From Tubulanus polymorphus (lineage: Eukaryota; Nemertea; Palaeonemertea; Tubulaniformes; Tubulanidae), in NCBI RefSeq assembly GCF_964204645.1, contig NC_134032.1:6507175-6567174 (forward strand): a DNA stretch of 60,000 nucleotides. The letters run 5' to 3'. Numbering within the stretch: the stretch's first letter is position 1; each line of letters begins with the position of its first letter. The position numbers and the translations under genes are program-made. Below are positions 1 through 10,705 of this stretch, in pieces. The notes under the pieces were generated by a model, which was given only the letters and a program-made list of their open reading frames with translations, had not been told where the DNA came from and did no database searches.

Positions 1-925
1 TTGAACTGCAGGGTTGGATTTAATACGTTGAGTTGCTGTAAGACCGATCGGTTTTGTCTCTGATCTCTGGTTCTCTCCCCTCTCATTCTTTTTCTGAAGA
101 GAAAAACATGTACTTAGAGTATGACCGGATTTTTTACAGTAATTGCACCAAATACCTTTATTTCTTCTACTCTGAGTCCAATTTTGCGTATTACTATGAT
201 TATTGAAATTTCTTTGAAATTTTGACACATTTCGAGAATCCGAAGCCGGAAAATTACTAGCAGAACTTGACTCAAAGCTGATTTTGTGTGTCAGAGCATA
301 ATCATCAGCAGAGCTGGCAGCTTTTGACAAACTATCTATTTTCTGTTCATCGACATATGTTCTAATATCACTATTAATACATTGTTTAAATTCCTCTACT
401 AATAACAATTGTTTCAAAGAATCATAGTCTTTTACATCTTTTGAATCACACCAACGACTAAATAACGTTTCCTTTTCTCTGGCAAACTCAACATATGTTT
501 CATTGGGAGATTTTTTTCGATTACGAAACTTCTGTCTATAAGCTTCCGGTACAAGTTCGTAAGCTTTTAATATAGCAGTCTTAACTATATCATAGTCAGC
601 ACTTTCTTCGGCATAGAGAGATGAATATGCTTCTTGAGCTTTTCCAATCAAAACACTTTGGAGTAGCAATGTCTCTAGGCCACTTTAGATTATTGGCTAC
701 TTTCTCAAAATGTAAAAAGTACTTATCTATTTCAGCTTCTTGAAATTTCGGTACTAGACGTATGTGACGAGTGACATCGAACTCATTCCTATGTGCCGGA
801 AAGCCTTGCGGAGCACGTGACTCCAACTCCAAAAAGCGCAGCTGATGTTCACTCTCAAGACGTTTGATTTCTAATTGGTGTTTGCGTTCTCGTTCTCGTT
901 CCTTCGCTTCGAACTCGAGCTCCAT
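1..925 (-). pseudogene. Gag of a Ty3/gypsy-type LTR element, partial and frameshifted
   Basis: Read on the minus strand. The N-terminal part (925 down to about 672) begins MELEFEAKERERER, a charged coiled-coil-like stretch, followed by FDVTRHIRLVPKFQE and the capsid-like segment FLHFEKVANNLKWP. That combination is familiar from invertebrate gypsy-type Gag proteins. Near 672 the frame shifts by one base; the sequence continues in another frame and, as far as I translated it, stays open to the window edge. A CCHC zinc knuckle (CNYCKKSGHTLSTC) lies near 110-165. The product would coat element RNA in cytoplasmic particles. The tRNA-Pro primer site and LTR lie upstream (1147-1480), so this is the 5' end of a minus-strand element whose pol is outside the window. 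The frameshift is either decay or an assembly indel. Family call fairly secure; clade not determined. Confidence 0.7.
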
Positions 926-1146
926 TCTACGAATTAATGTAGCTTCCGTTTCTCCGGCCTCATTTTCTGTCTTCTCAGGAATCGCCTGCTGCTTTTAAAC
1001 GTCGCTTAAAAGACCAGATTTGACGCAATGTTCTTTATAAAACAGCACAGATAACAACATAAGTACTGCAAAAACTTTTCCTCGTTTCATTGGTTCTGCC
1101 ACAAACACGTCCAAATGTGCAAAAAGTCGTCTTCAAAGTCCGTGGC

Positions 1147-1163
1147 TCCCGGACGAGCCCCCA
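1147..1163 (-). other. Primer-binding site complementary to tRNA-Pro
   Basis: The plus strand here reads TCCCGGACGAGCCCCCA, identical over 17 nt to the 3' end (with CCA) of eukaryotic tRNA-Pro as I recall it. On the minus strand this is a retroelement primer-binding site, five bases inside the LTR edge at 1169. It shows the element reads right to left and probably primes with tRNA-Pro, as murine leukaemia-type retroviruses do. Confidence 0.75.
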
Positions 1164-1168
1164 ATTTC

Positions 1169-1480
1169 TGTTACGGATGAAACTCCAGGGCCGAAATACC
1201 CAATTCTTTTTCGGATCCAAGCTCCAGGGTCGAACTAAAACCCATAAAACTAACGACGACACCAGACGTATAATATTACAAAGCACGTACATTTATTAAA
1301 GTACTGTGGCTGGGACTCACTGAGGTCAGTAAACAGATATTTATATAGGTACAGTTTATAGGGGTAAGTCAAGTATAAACACCGAATGATTCACACTTAT
1401 AACAGACTGAAGTCAGTATACCATATAAACACTATACATACCATAACTATTCAATAACTGGGTAACACAACTGGGTAACA
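1169..1480 (-). repeat. 5' LTR of the minus-strand gypsy-type element
   Basis: About 312 bp bounded on the plus strand by TGTTAC (1169) and GTAACA (1480; an alternative end is 1467), the short inverted termini expected of an LTR. It directly abuts the tRNA-Pro primer site. The other side (1481 onward) is copia gag coding sequence that is in frame right up to the junction, so the element inserted into copia. The second LTR and the target duplication cannot be checked because the element runs off the window. Confidence 0.65.
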
Positions 1481-1481
1481 C

Positions 1482-3272
1482 TTATTAATCGCGATGGTCC
1501 TAAAAGGTTTGCCGGATAGTTATAAACCTTTTGTGGCGATAATCACGCAGAAAGACGATGCCCAAACGTTCTTGGACTTTAAAAACGCCCTCAGAAGATT
1601 TGAGGAGACCGAAAAAGCGAGGAAAGATACGGCAGAATCATCAGATGATCATGTGATGAAAAACAGAAGTTTTCCCGCCAAAAATGTCAAGGACAGTCAA
1701 AATAGCGGGAATAGTAGTGGCCCTAAGTGTTTCAGATGTGGAAAGATTGGGCATTACAAAAAGGACTGCTACGCAAAATATTGTTCTACATGTAAGTCCA
1801 ATACCCATAGTGATGAAAATTGTCGCGCACAAAACCGCGGGAAAAACAACGGTCGAAAAGATAGATTTCATCGAGCGAAAGATGACGCCCGATCATCAGA
1901 TGACGACGGTAACGAACATTCATTCTCATTTCTATATAAAGCTGGGTGTGATTATAGAAAAATTCCTGATGTGAAATCTCAAAATATGCACATCCCGGTG
2001 AATGAAGATGCCCTGAAATCGTGTTCGAGCCGAAAGAAGAATTCAGATGATATGTTGGTGGATTGTGGAGCTACGTCTCATATACTTACGGACTTTGGAT
2101 TATTCACGAAATTTAATGAAACATTTGTGCCGGAAAAACACACAATTGAACTGGCTAATGGAGAGCGCTCAACAAATGTGGCCGAAAAATGTGGAGATGC
2201 AGTAATTAATTTAAAAAACTCTGACGGAATAAACGTGAAATTCGAACTCAAAGATGCTCTGTATGTCCCGATATATCCGCAGGACATTCTATCCGTTCGC
2301 GCTGTGACAAAAGAAGGAGCAACAGTCACATTCCGTCCCGAGAATGCAAATCTCAAGTTCAAAGGTAACATTTTTAACATTCATATGTCAGATAGATTGT
2401 ATTATCTTAGTACTGTGGATCAAAATGATTGTGATTATGTTAGCATCACTCGTGACCTTCAAAGTTGGCACGAGGTCTTAGGTCATTGTAATTATGAAGA
2501 TGTAATTTCATTAGAGCATGTAGTCGATGGTATGAAAATCAAAGGTGTCACAAAAATCCCCGATGGTTGTATTGTGTGTACTATGGGAAAGCAAACGTGT
2601 GGTCGGAGTAGAGAGGCAAGGGCTAAATCCAAAGCTCCCCTAGATTTAGTGCATACTGATTTGGCAGGGCCAATTGAACCGGTATCCACTGAGGGATTCA
2701 AGTATGCGATTTCCTTTACTGACGACTATTCAGGGGCTGTGTCTGTATATTTCCTAAAAGCAAAAAGTAACACGACTGAGGCTACGGAAAAATTCCTGGC
2801 TGACATGGCACCCTTTGGTAAGGTAAAAAGGTTGAGATCAGACAGAGGGTCAGAATTTCTGTCTAATTCATTCAAGTCACTTATGAGTAGAAATCGCATA
2901 AGACACGATACCAGCGCCCCCTATAGTCCTCATCAAAATGGTGTTAGTGAAAGGCATTGGAGAACACTATTCTCTATGGGTAGATGCCTGTTACTTCAGT
3001 CTGAGCTGCCAAAAGAAATGTGGCCGTATGCAGTTATGGCGGCAGGTTATATTAGAAACAGGTGCTACAATAACCGGTTGAAAAAGACACCATTTCAAGC
3101 AGTCACAGGTAGAAAACCTAATGTGTCAAATATACAATCTTTTGGGTGCAGGTGTTTTGCCTACCAACAAAAGAAAACCAAGTTAGACTCAAGATGTGTT
3201 GAAGGTATTTTTGTAGGATATGATAAAAACAGCCCATCATATCTGGTGTATTTTCCTGAGACAAAGTTCTGA
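1482..3272 (+). pseudogene. Copia Gag C-terminus, protease and integrase
   Basis: The frame is already open at 1482, before the first ATG at 1494, so the visible start is not the real one. Numbered from the 1494 ATG: UBN2-type Gag end (VLKGLPDSYKPF); two CCHC knuckles at residues 79-92 (CFRCGKIGHYKKDC) and 97-110; aspartic protease DCGATSH at 190; an integrase HHCC zinc site (H326, H331, C359, C362); and the catalytic triad D389 (HTDLAGP), D450 (SDRGSEF), E486 (NGVSER). All catalytic residues are present. The frame ends in TGA at 3272 because of an apparent one-base loss in an A run near 3267, and coding continues in the next frame. The enzymes would mature Gag-Pol and integrate the cDNA. Confidence 0.88.
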
Positions 3273-3750
3273 GGTACAGGGTTGTGAAGTTTCACACCAA
3301 GAAGTTTGTAGAACAACAAACACAAACAGGTGCACATGATGATGATGTTTCTTTATGTGAGTTTCCAATAATCAAATCTGACACAAATAGCAGCTCAAAT
3401 GGTTCCAAAGTTCAACCACAATTAACAATTGTCAGTAACCAAGGGACCAGTAACTCACATGATGAAACTGATGAGTCGAGATACCCCAGGCGTGAGAGAA
3501 AGCCTCCTGCTTATCTAAATGACAATATACGTGATTCAGATTTAGAAAGTTCATGTAACGATGACCATATGTTATTTGTATCGAACTCAAATTTAGATTA
3601 TTTGTGTAAGACTAAAGTTCACCCTGTGAACTATAGTGAGGCAATAGCATCCCCTGAGGCACAGCAGTGGCACGAGGCAATGAAGGAAGAGATTAAATCC
3701 TTAAAAGAGAATGACACATACTCTTTATGTAAATTGCCAGAGGGTAAACA
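3268..3750 (+). pseudogene. Copia integrase C-terminus and start of reverse transcriptase
   Basis: Continuation of the copia polyprotein in the shifted frame. It holds the acidic, low-complexity linker after integrase, the conserved SRYPRRERKPPAYLND-like junction, and the start of RT (EAIASPEAQQWHEAMKEEI, then NDTYSLCKLPEG). At 3750 the copia match stops abruptly at the 7-bp sequence GTAAACA, which recurs at 4601-4607 where copia coding resumes. The break is therefore an insertion, not the natural end of the protein. Confidence 0.8.
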
Positions 3751-4607
3751 ACAGTTAATAGTTTTTATTATCTTTATATATGTATAATACTGACTGAAAC
3801 CATGGCATTTAAAGACTAGTATCAAATGACTACATCATCACAATATGATAGATTGAGAATTGCAGACTTGAACCTGTTCCAGTTAACATTTCATACGTAG
3901 ATCAATCAAAACAACCCCAGGATAGAACGAGCTCATATTCACTTAACTTTAATCTCATTTCTCACTTTGATTTAATGTTTACAATTGATTGCTTTTCAAC
4001 TGAAACGATGGGTAGATCTTAGGAAGGAGCAATATTTACTAAAAACAAATCAGTTTAATATTTATAAACGCCTGAGATAAATAAATAAGTATACCCTAAA
4101 ACATCAACTTTACAGATCTAGGAAAATAATGTACATCAGATAAAAATGCCCCCCCCCTCCCCAAAGATTTGAATAAGACATACAGCAGACTGCACTCAAG
4201 TCTTATCTAATGATTTCAAGAGATAATTCGGGTGTTTTTTGAAATAGTTTTGTGACTGTAAAAATGGAATAGATAACATTAACTTTGATAAACCACCAGT
4301 CTGTTGGCAGTCCTAAAAGGTCCGACTTGAGTAGAGTCTACTGACTGTACTTCAATGCGGTGGTACAACCAACAAATATTCATCCTATCATTCATTATAA
4401 TAAATAATATCACAATATAATATTTTCATCTATCAATTAAAATGTTGTCAATCTCGGTTTATTTCTCGTACGACGTCGTCCCAATATTTCATGAATGTTT
4501 CACTACCTGATACGCCATCTTTTAACATACGATCAACAGCTTTAGCTCGGTCCATTCCGGACCAGAAATCTTCCTTCCAATCTATTACGTTCCTGTCATT
4601 GTAAACA
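3744..4607 (-). mobile_element. 850-bp insert with 7-bp target duplication; retrocopied mRNA 3' end?
   Basis: The 850-bp body is 3751-4600, flanked by GTAAACA on both sides (3744-3750 and 4601-4607). Read on the minus strand, it opens in the middle of a reading frame (4600 to stop at 4448, 50 codons; includes DWKEDFWSGMDRAKAVDRM and FMKYWDDVVREIN). It then runs about 700 bp as AT-rich noncoding sequence and ends near an AATAAA-like hexamer (about 3767). That is the shape of a 5'-truncated mRNA or LINE 3' end copied by LINE machinery. I do not recognise the 50-residue protein tail and it does not look like LINE RT or RNase H. No long poly(A) remains. No terminal inverted repeats were seen, which argues against a DNA transposon. 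Confidence 0.55.
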
Positions 4608-6010
4608 TGCTGTGGGGGGTAGATGGGTTTACACAGTCAAAACAAAACCTGATGGATCAGAGCTGTATAAGGCAAGATATGTAGCCAAGGGCTATAGTCA
4701 AAGGGGTTGATTACAAGGAGACTTTTTCTCCTACTGCTAAACTCACATCTGTTAGAATCCTTATGCAATTAGCAGCTCAAAACAATTTGAAACTTGAACA
4801 AATGGATGTTAAAACAGCATACTTGAACGCCCCTATCGACTGTGAGTTGTACATGGAACAGCCAGAGGGCTTCAGTGTAAAATCAAAAAGTGGTGATAAG
4901 TTGTATTATAAGCTCAACAAATCTCTGTATGGTCTAAAACAAAGCGGCAGAAATTGGAATAACTTGCTCCATGATCATTTGATAAACCATGGGTTTGACC
5001 AAGGTTTAGTTGACCAATGCCTGTATATAAAATATGTAAATAATGAAATGGTGATTATGTTAGTATGGGTCGATGACGTCCTAATTGGTGCAAGTAGAGA
5101 TGATTTAATGTTTAAAACTAAACAAATGCTGAGCGACAGATTTAAAATGAAAGACCTGGGGAATATCTCCTGGTTCTTAGGCATTGAATTCGAGCAGGGT
5201 GACGGTGAAATAACAATGAGTCAGAAAATGTACATAAACAAAATCCTTGAAAAATTCCAAATGTCTGATTGCAAACCAAGAAAGACCCCATGTGAACAAA
5301 AACTGTCATTTAATGAAAATGCGGAGCGATACGACGCTAAGAAATATAGGGAGTGCATTGGTAGTTTGATTTATGCAATGACTTGTACTAGACCAGATAT
5401 TAGCTATGTAGTAACCAAACTATCACAATATTTATCAAACCCAACAGTTGAACACTGGACGGCAGCAAAGCATGTGCTCCGATATTTGAAAGGTACTAGT
5501 GATTACAAATTAGTGTATAGAAAGGATGAAAATGGGTTAAAACTCTCAGGTTATAGCGATGCAGACTGGGCATCATCTGCTGATGATAGGAAGAGTGTTA
5601 CGGGTTATTGTTTCAGTTTATCTGACCAGAGTGCATTGATATCCTGGAAATGTAGGAAACAGCCTACGGTAGCTTTGTCTTCGTGCGAATCAGAATATAT
5701 GGCTTTAGCGGCGGCCACTAAAGAAGCTCTGTACTTATCCCAATTTCTAACTGAAATTGACCCCAACGGTAGCTACGCCCCAGTCACATTGTACGAGGAC
5801 AACCAAGGCACTATCGCACTGGCCAAAAACCCCATCAATCATCAGCGCTCTAAACATATCGACATACGATATCATTTTATTCGTACAGAGCAAAACAATG
5901 GCAAAATTGAAATCATGTATTGTCCTACGGAACGAATGATAGCTGATGTTCTGACAAAGCCAGCAACAGATTTTAAGTTGAGAGAGTTTCATCCAAATAT
6001 TTTTGGTTAG
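4608..6010 (+). pseudogene. Copia reverse transcriptase and RNase H
   Basis: Coding resumes at 4608 with the RT start (RWVYTVKTKPDGSELYKAR region). A frame slip near 4705 (a run of G) is followed by a long frame open to the TAG ending at 6010. From the ATG at 4763: first catalytic Asp in MDVKTAYLNA (D15), YGLKQSGRNW at 56-65, and WVDD at 102-105 in place of the usual YVDD. RNase H follows with GYSDADWASS, LSSCESEYMAL, EDNQGTIALA and SKHIDIRYHFIR. The C-terminal ADVLTKPA is typical of copia. This half is well preserved, so the decay is due to the insertions and a few indels. Confidence 0.9.
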
Positions 6011-6328
6011 AAAAACTGCTTTGTTAAAAGTGTACCATTAAACGGCATGTAAACATTGATGCTACACCCACAATGCTTATAAACACGAAAGCACGTGTTT
6101 ACTGTGTATAGGGATTTTGTAAATATTGTCAATTATAGTATGCATGGTAATAGCGAACATTTTAAAGAGTAGAATATTGACCATTTATGATAGATGATTT
6201 AACCAATTACAGATGATTAGTTTTTAATATTTATCTGACGCAAAAGTTAGATTGCCAGATAATGAATATGTTATGAAATATGAGTTCTATGTATTTTAAT
6301 AATCTATCAATTGAGAATCATGTGGGGG
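6011..6328 (+). other. Copia 3' untranslated region
   Basis: AT-rich sequence between the RNase H stop and the polypurine tract. No reading frame or structure of note. Confidence 0.6.
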
Positions 6329-6567
6329 TGTTGAGTTATGTTCTCAATTTACTCATCTTAGTGTGAGAGATTGTTTATTGTTTATATACCGGGTGGATGC
6401 TGCATGTAACCAAGACACACATCTGTTTGTAATTATTCTTGCATCTCTTTGTATTGTGGTTAAATAAAGATTAGTACGAGTCAGATAGTCAACGAAAGAA
6501 GACGTGTTATAGTTTCTCTGCTCAAGGATTTTCCCCCATCATGGAAGGACAAAACCCAACAACAACA
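6329..6567 (+). repeat. Copia 3' LTR
   Basis: A G-rich polypurine tract (GTGGGGG, 6322-6328) is followed by TGTTGAG at 6329. The segment ends in CAACAACAACA, with the LTR end at 6564 or 6567. Inside are a TATA-like TTTATATACC (about 6378) and AATAAA (about 6464), as expected for U3/R. Length is about 236-239 bp. The 5' partner is missing. Confidence 0.65.
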
Positions 6568-7161
6568 TTTGTAACAGGGGTTATATTATCATCTAGACGT
6601 ATCGGCCATACTCCGCGCGGTGGCGCCACCCCGCGGGATTTACGCGAAGCAGCAGAACACAAACACGGCCACTCTCTCAATTTTCAATGATAGAAATCGT
6701 GTGTGCATTTCAATTATTTCGGCTGTTAGGGTTTTAAGGCACAATATAAGTTGATGATGTGATATGGCGATGTTAATTAATGATAATTCCGCAGTGAAGC
6801 TAGTCACGAACGGTGCCGATTGAGTGTACAGCTGCCAAAAACACTGAAATGTGCGTAGTTGCGTAACTATTTGCAGTGAATTGCAGACGAAACATGAAGC
6901 CTTAACGGCCGTTTAAAAAAAATTATACCAATCGCAATTGTAAAATAAAAATGAGATAGAACCTAAGTTAAAATTCTGGCCATTTCTAAAATGTTATTAA
7001 TTATTATTACTAATTTTTAGTCAGTGCGGAACGTTTAGTTTTCCAACAATAATGATAGGTTGGGTGGTAGGTAGTCATGCAATTCAAGTCATCATTTATT
7101 ACACGTTACTTCCGTGTTGTTGAAAATCTCGCGAGTCCTGGACTAAACCCCAATGAACAAT
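6568..7161. other. Intergenic sequence
   Basis: Unique-looking sequence with a GC-rich patch (GGCGCCACCCCGCGGG near 6623) and otherwise AT-rich. I see no gene or repeat boundary. Confidence 0.5.
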
Positions 7162-7198
7162 GTGATCTGTGTGCTGGCCACAAATGCACACAGATCAC
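7162..7198. repeat. Perfect 13-bp hairpin
   Basis: GTGATCTGTGTGC, an 11-nt loop, then its exact reverse complement GCACACAGATCAC. It lies just downstream (minus-strand sense) of the KDZ-like pseudogene. It could be a 3' end structure or a chance palindrome. Confidence 0.6.
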
Positions 7199-7239
7199 AC
7201 TACACTACCCATTACACACTCCAGTACCCACAGCTTTCA

Positions 7240-9434
7240 TATATTCATCCAAATATTTAGTGGCTTTCTTCCTGGATCAACAATATGTTTCAGTAGATCT
7301 TTCCTGAAGCCTAAGTCAATACCGTCACATATTATAACATCTGGCCTGCTTTCACAAAGTGACCAATTAAACTCAGTCTTCCAATCGATATCCAATAAGA
7401 CGAATAAATGCATTCCAACTCTGCTGTAATACATGCAATGGGATCATTGTTTCATCTTGTAGAACAGCATTTGCTCTGGCTATTGCCCTAAAAAAACAAA
7501 GTTGAAAAATTTGTACTCAAATTATCCGTTTGATCTCAGCTCAATAATTTTCTATTTTCATTACTGATCCTTTCAAGTAATAAATGGAATATTGTACTAT
7601 ACTTTACCTGTGAAATGTTGATAGTGGATTACAACCTTCAACCATTAGAAACATGTACTTGAATAGAACCCGATAGTCAACAAAATCTGTATCATTTAAG
7701 TTCACGAGTAGATGTTCTGAGCCATCGACTAACAGTTTACATTCACAGTCACCTTTCGCTGGTCTGTAATATGCTGAAATTCAAAATAAAATGTGTCAAT
7801 TTATATAAGATTAAAATTGGAATTTGCTCGCACTAATGAAAAAATTATCAAACACACCTTTAATTTCTTCAAGTTGACTGTCGCAGTATGTATCACTAAA
7901 TGTACCATTTTCGCAGTGTGAATCCTAACCTGTTTGCTTGCCAACCAACCCATTTCAACTAGATCTCTAGTGTCCCAAAGATTGCTATGTTTGCACTGAA
8001 ACGTATTGTCAGTGTTAGGAAGGAGAAAACGTGGCAATGGTTGTCCTCTATTTCATCTTTGTAGTAAATTCTGTTGCGTTACAGTTAACGGATACGGAAT
8101 GGGGTTTGAAGATATGTAAACTGTTCCGCGCATCACTTGTTTTGGTCGGTTTGTCTATATCATCCAAATTATCGTACACAGCAATTTCTTCTTTTTCACA
8201 CCACTCCTTATAATGATTAATATGCGAACAGTTGTGATTATATACACACGATTCACAAATTAAAACTTTCAATCGTTTATTCCACTTCACTATGCTCAAC
8301 ACATTATCGAGACAGATAAGTACTAACAACGGGTTAGTACTGAACACAGACACCGGAGATAGGTTTAACGAAGCACATACACCGTTAAAGTTATTTACTG
8401 ATTTGGAATACAGTAATTTAACTGAATAGCAATGTATACAGTAATATTTCTCTTCTCTATCTGAAAAGTCTCCAAATGATTCACTTTGAAGTACATCATT
8501 GATGGCTTTTTATTTTGTCAAATGACTTAAACCGGATGGACAGTTGCACGTTCAGAGGTACTTTATCTGATTGTCTTTAACGAACTTCATATTTTCCCGA
8601 ACAACAAAATGTGATGTCGATTTTTCATCTTTCACAACATATGTATCATCGGATATTTTCCAATGTTCATCACTTCTCCTAAGTTTTAACATATATGTGT
8701 ATCTCTCATCTGTAACTTTGACATCGAAAAATGACGAAGACCTGCGAAGAAAAAATATGCATGTAAATCTAATTTTTTTCTACCAAGATTTCAATAATAC
8801 GGATTAAAAAATCGCAGTGGATATTCTACCGTATACGGCTACGTACTTATTTCCGCTATTTTACCGTAGGCCTACATCGTCGCTATAATGATTTTATTGT
8901 TACTTTTATAAGTTAATACTATAATATATAGTAATAATGTACGGTAAAATAGCGGAAGTAAACACTTTGCCGTATACGGTTAAATATCCACTTCGTTAAA
9001 AAATTGTAAAAAAAACTCACAATAGACATGCTGGAGAATTATTCTGCTTTCGTACTATAAGACTTGCTCGTGGTCGTGGTTTAGGAGGTAAAACATTGAC
9101 AACAGACGGGTGTATCATCTTCTTGTTGAAACGGTTGCTGAACTAGCGGAAATTTATCTTGATCATTATTATTATTACTAACGATATTACTAATGTGTAC
9201 CCTTTTTTGCGGCGTTTTCAGTACATCATCGTCTTCACGATTTCTTTTTCTACGTTTTGATGTATGCAACACACCATCAGACCGTGAATAATCGTTAAAA
9301 TAATAACACAGAATACAGCGGAATATAGACGGTTGTTCGGTGGTGTACCAGAACACCTTTTCAAGATGGCGGCTATGTAGAGGGCGCCATGGAACAATAC
9401 AGTGAGAACAGAACATTACGACCGCATACAACAC
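7240..9434 (-). pseudogene. KDZ-transposon-associated, HMGXB3-like multi-exon gene, decayed
   Basis: Minus-strand exons with good splice signals. One runs about 9434-9019 (contains KRRKRNRED and PPKPRPRASLIVRKQ). Another runs 8741-about 7859 (SSSFFDVKVTDERYTY ..., a CNCPSG cysteine pair, FQCKHSNLWDTRDLVEMGWLAS). A third is 7773-7608 (YRPAKGDCECKLLVDGSEHL, then VDYRVLFKYMFLMVEGCNPL). The last starts at 7487 (AIARANAVLQDETMIPLHVL, then DWKTEFNWSLCESRPDVIICDG). This order matches my memory of HMGXB3-like / CxC-cluster proteins linked to Kyakuja-Dileera-Zisupton transposons. In-frame stops occur near 8550, 8514 and 8030, and frame shifts near 9105 and 7400, so it is not functional. I see no transposon termini. 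Function of the intact protein: DNA-transposon-derived, nuclear, otherwise unknown. Confidence 0.5.
8813..8995. mobile_element. 183-bp MITE with exact 9-bp target duplication
   Basis: Flanked by TTAAAAAAT at 8804-8812 and 8996-9004, identical. The termini are inverted repeats of about 60 bp with small differences: left starts CGCAGTGGATATT, right reverse complement starts CGAAGTGGATATT. Both contain CCGTATACGG and GCTATTTTACCGTA. The short centre is AT-rich. A 9-bp duplication suggests a MULE-type (Mutator) family. It lies in the presumed intron of the KDZ-like pseudogene. Confidence 0.8.
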
Positions 9435-9457
9435 GGGCCGAAAGCATCCGTAGCAAC

Positions 9458-9681
9458 ACTGGTATCAGTGGTATCGGGGTATCAGTAGTGTCACCGGTCT
9501 CGGAGAGGATCGGGCAGTATCACTGGTAACAGTGGTATCGGGGTAGCAGTAGTATCACCGGTCTCGGAGAGGATCGGGCAGTATCACTGGTATCAGTGGT
9601 ATCGGGGTATCGGTAGTATCACCGGTCTCGGAGAGGATCGGGCAGTATCACTGGTAACAGTGGTATCGGGGTAGCAGCCGG
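9458..9681. repeat. 64-bp minisatellite, about 3.5 copies
   Basis: Copies begin at 9458, 9522, 9586 and 9650 with ACTGGTAWC; each contains TCACCGGTCTCGGAGAGGAT. Units differ by a few substitutions (GGTAGCAG versus GGTATCAG alternate), hinting at a 128-bp higher-order pair. Confidence 0.85.
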
Positions 9682-9714
9682 ATCACACGGTACCGTCCAT
9701 TCATTAGACTATAT

Positions 9715-9717
<3 letters not shown>

Positions 9718-9767
<50 letters not shown>
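9718..9767. repeat. (TA)n microsatellite
   Basis: About 50 bp of TA dinucleotides directly after the 64-bp minisatellite. Confidence 0.9.
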
Positions 9768-9770
<3 letters not shown>

Positions 9771-10033
9771 TTGGACATTTGAGGAAAAATTCAGTTGTCG
9801 ATTTTTGAATTCCCTGGACTAAAAACCTGTAGTTAAAAAAGGATTGCCAGCGCCAAATCCGCTCACTGTATAGTTTGCTCGGCCGCGCGCGCGCGAAGTA
9901 AATCCGGCAATTCGCGCGGTTCTATATACCTATATAAACCCGGGAGAAATATTCAGGCGATCATTTTACACACGACCACTGACGCGACGAAGCTCTCTCC
10001 GTAGGCTCCTCTCCGTAGATCGTCGACTCAAAC

Positions 10034-10400
10034 CGCGCCAACATCCCGCGCAAATTTCGAGCACGGTAATTCGCGCGGTTTACTAATACCGGTTGGCCTA
10101 CCGCGCCAACATCCCGCGCAAATTCCGAGCACGGTAATTCGCACGGTTTACTAATACCGGTTGGCCTATCGCGCCAACATCCCGCGCAAGTTCCGAGCAC
10201 GGTAATTCGCGCGGTTTACTAATACCGGTTGGCCTATCGCGCCAACATCCCGCGCAAGTTCCGAGCACGGTAATTTACGCGGTTTACTAATACCGGTTGG
10301 CCTATCGCGCCAACATCCCGCGCAAGTTCCGAGCACGGTAATTTACGCGGTTTACTAATACCGGTTGGTCTGTCGTCGACCGCGCCAACATCCCGCGCAA
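10034..10400. repeat. 68-bp GC-rich tandem array, five to six copies
   Basis: Units begin CGCGCCAACATCCCGCGCAA at 10034, 10102, 10170, 10238 and 10306 (period exactly 68), with a last copy at 10381 after a 7-bp expansion. Each carries GAGCACGGTAATT and TTTACTAATACCGGTTGG. The motif is CpG-rich in an AT-rich region. A TATA-like CTATATAAAC lies just upstream near 9930, so a transcription unit cannot be excluded. Confidence 0.85.
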
Positions 10401-10424
10401 TATCCGCGCAAGTGGTCTATTTTA

Positions 10425-10705
10425 TATATTCCTCCCAAAGTCAATCGATGGAAACTTGACCAAGGGGTTCGATATTCAAACAATTGACTTTGGGAGGAAT
10501 ATTCCTCCCAAGGTCAAACGAAGAGAATTTGACATTCAGGTCTGATATTCAAAGTATTGACTTCGGGAGGAATGTTCCTCCCTATGTCAAACGAAGGAAA
10601 ATGGACCTGGTCTGATATTCGAAATATTGTCATATGTCAACTGAAGGAAAATGGACCTGAGTCTTAGATTCAAAGTATATTGATTTAGGGAGGAATATTC
10701 CTCCC
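10425..10705. repeat. Array of imperfect hairpin repeats (ATTCCTCCC...GGGAGGAAT)
   Basis: Three to four degenerate units of about 75-95 bp. Each starts ATTCCTCCC(A/T)..GTCAA and ends TTGACTT..GGGAGGAAT, so each unit is an inverted repeat and the junctions form the palindrome GGGAGGAATATTCCTCCC. It follows the 68-bp array after about 25 bp. Confidence 0.75.

Larger units (their letters stand above)
1481..6567 (+). mobile_element. Ty1/copia LTR retrotransposon, 5'-truncated and interrupted
   Basis: Domain order on the plus strand is Gag C-terminus, two zinc knuckles, protease, integrase, reverse transcriptase, RNase H, 3' LTR: the copia order, with integrase before RT. The 5' end is lost where a minus-strand gypsy-type element inserted at 1480. 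An 850-bp foreign insert sits at 3751-4600, and small frameshifts occur near 3267 and 4705. The copy is therefore inactive. No 5' LTR is in the window, so neither age nor target duplication can be read. Confidence 0.88.
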
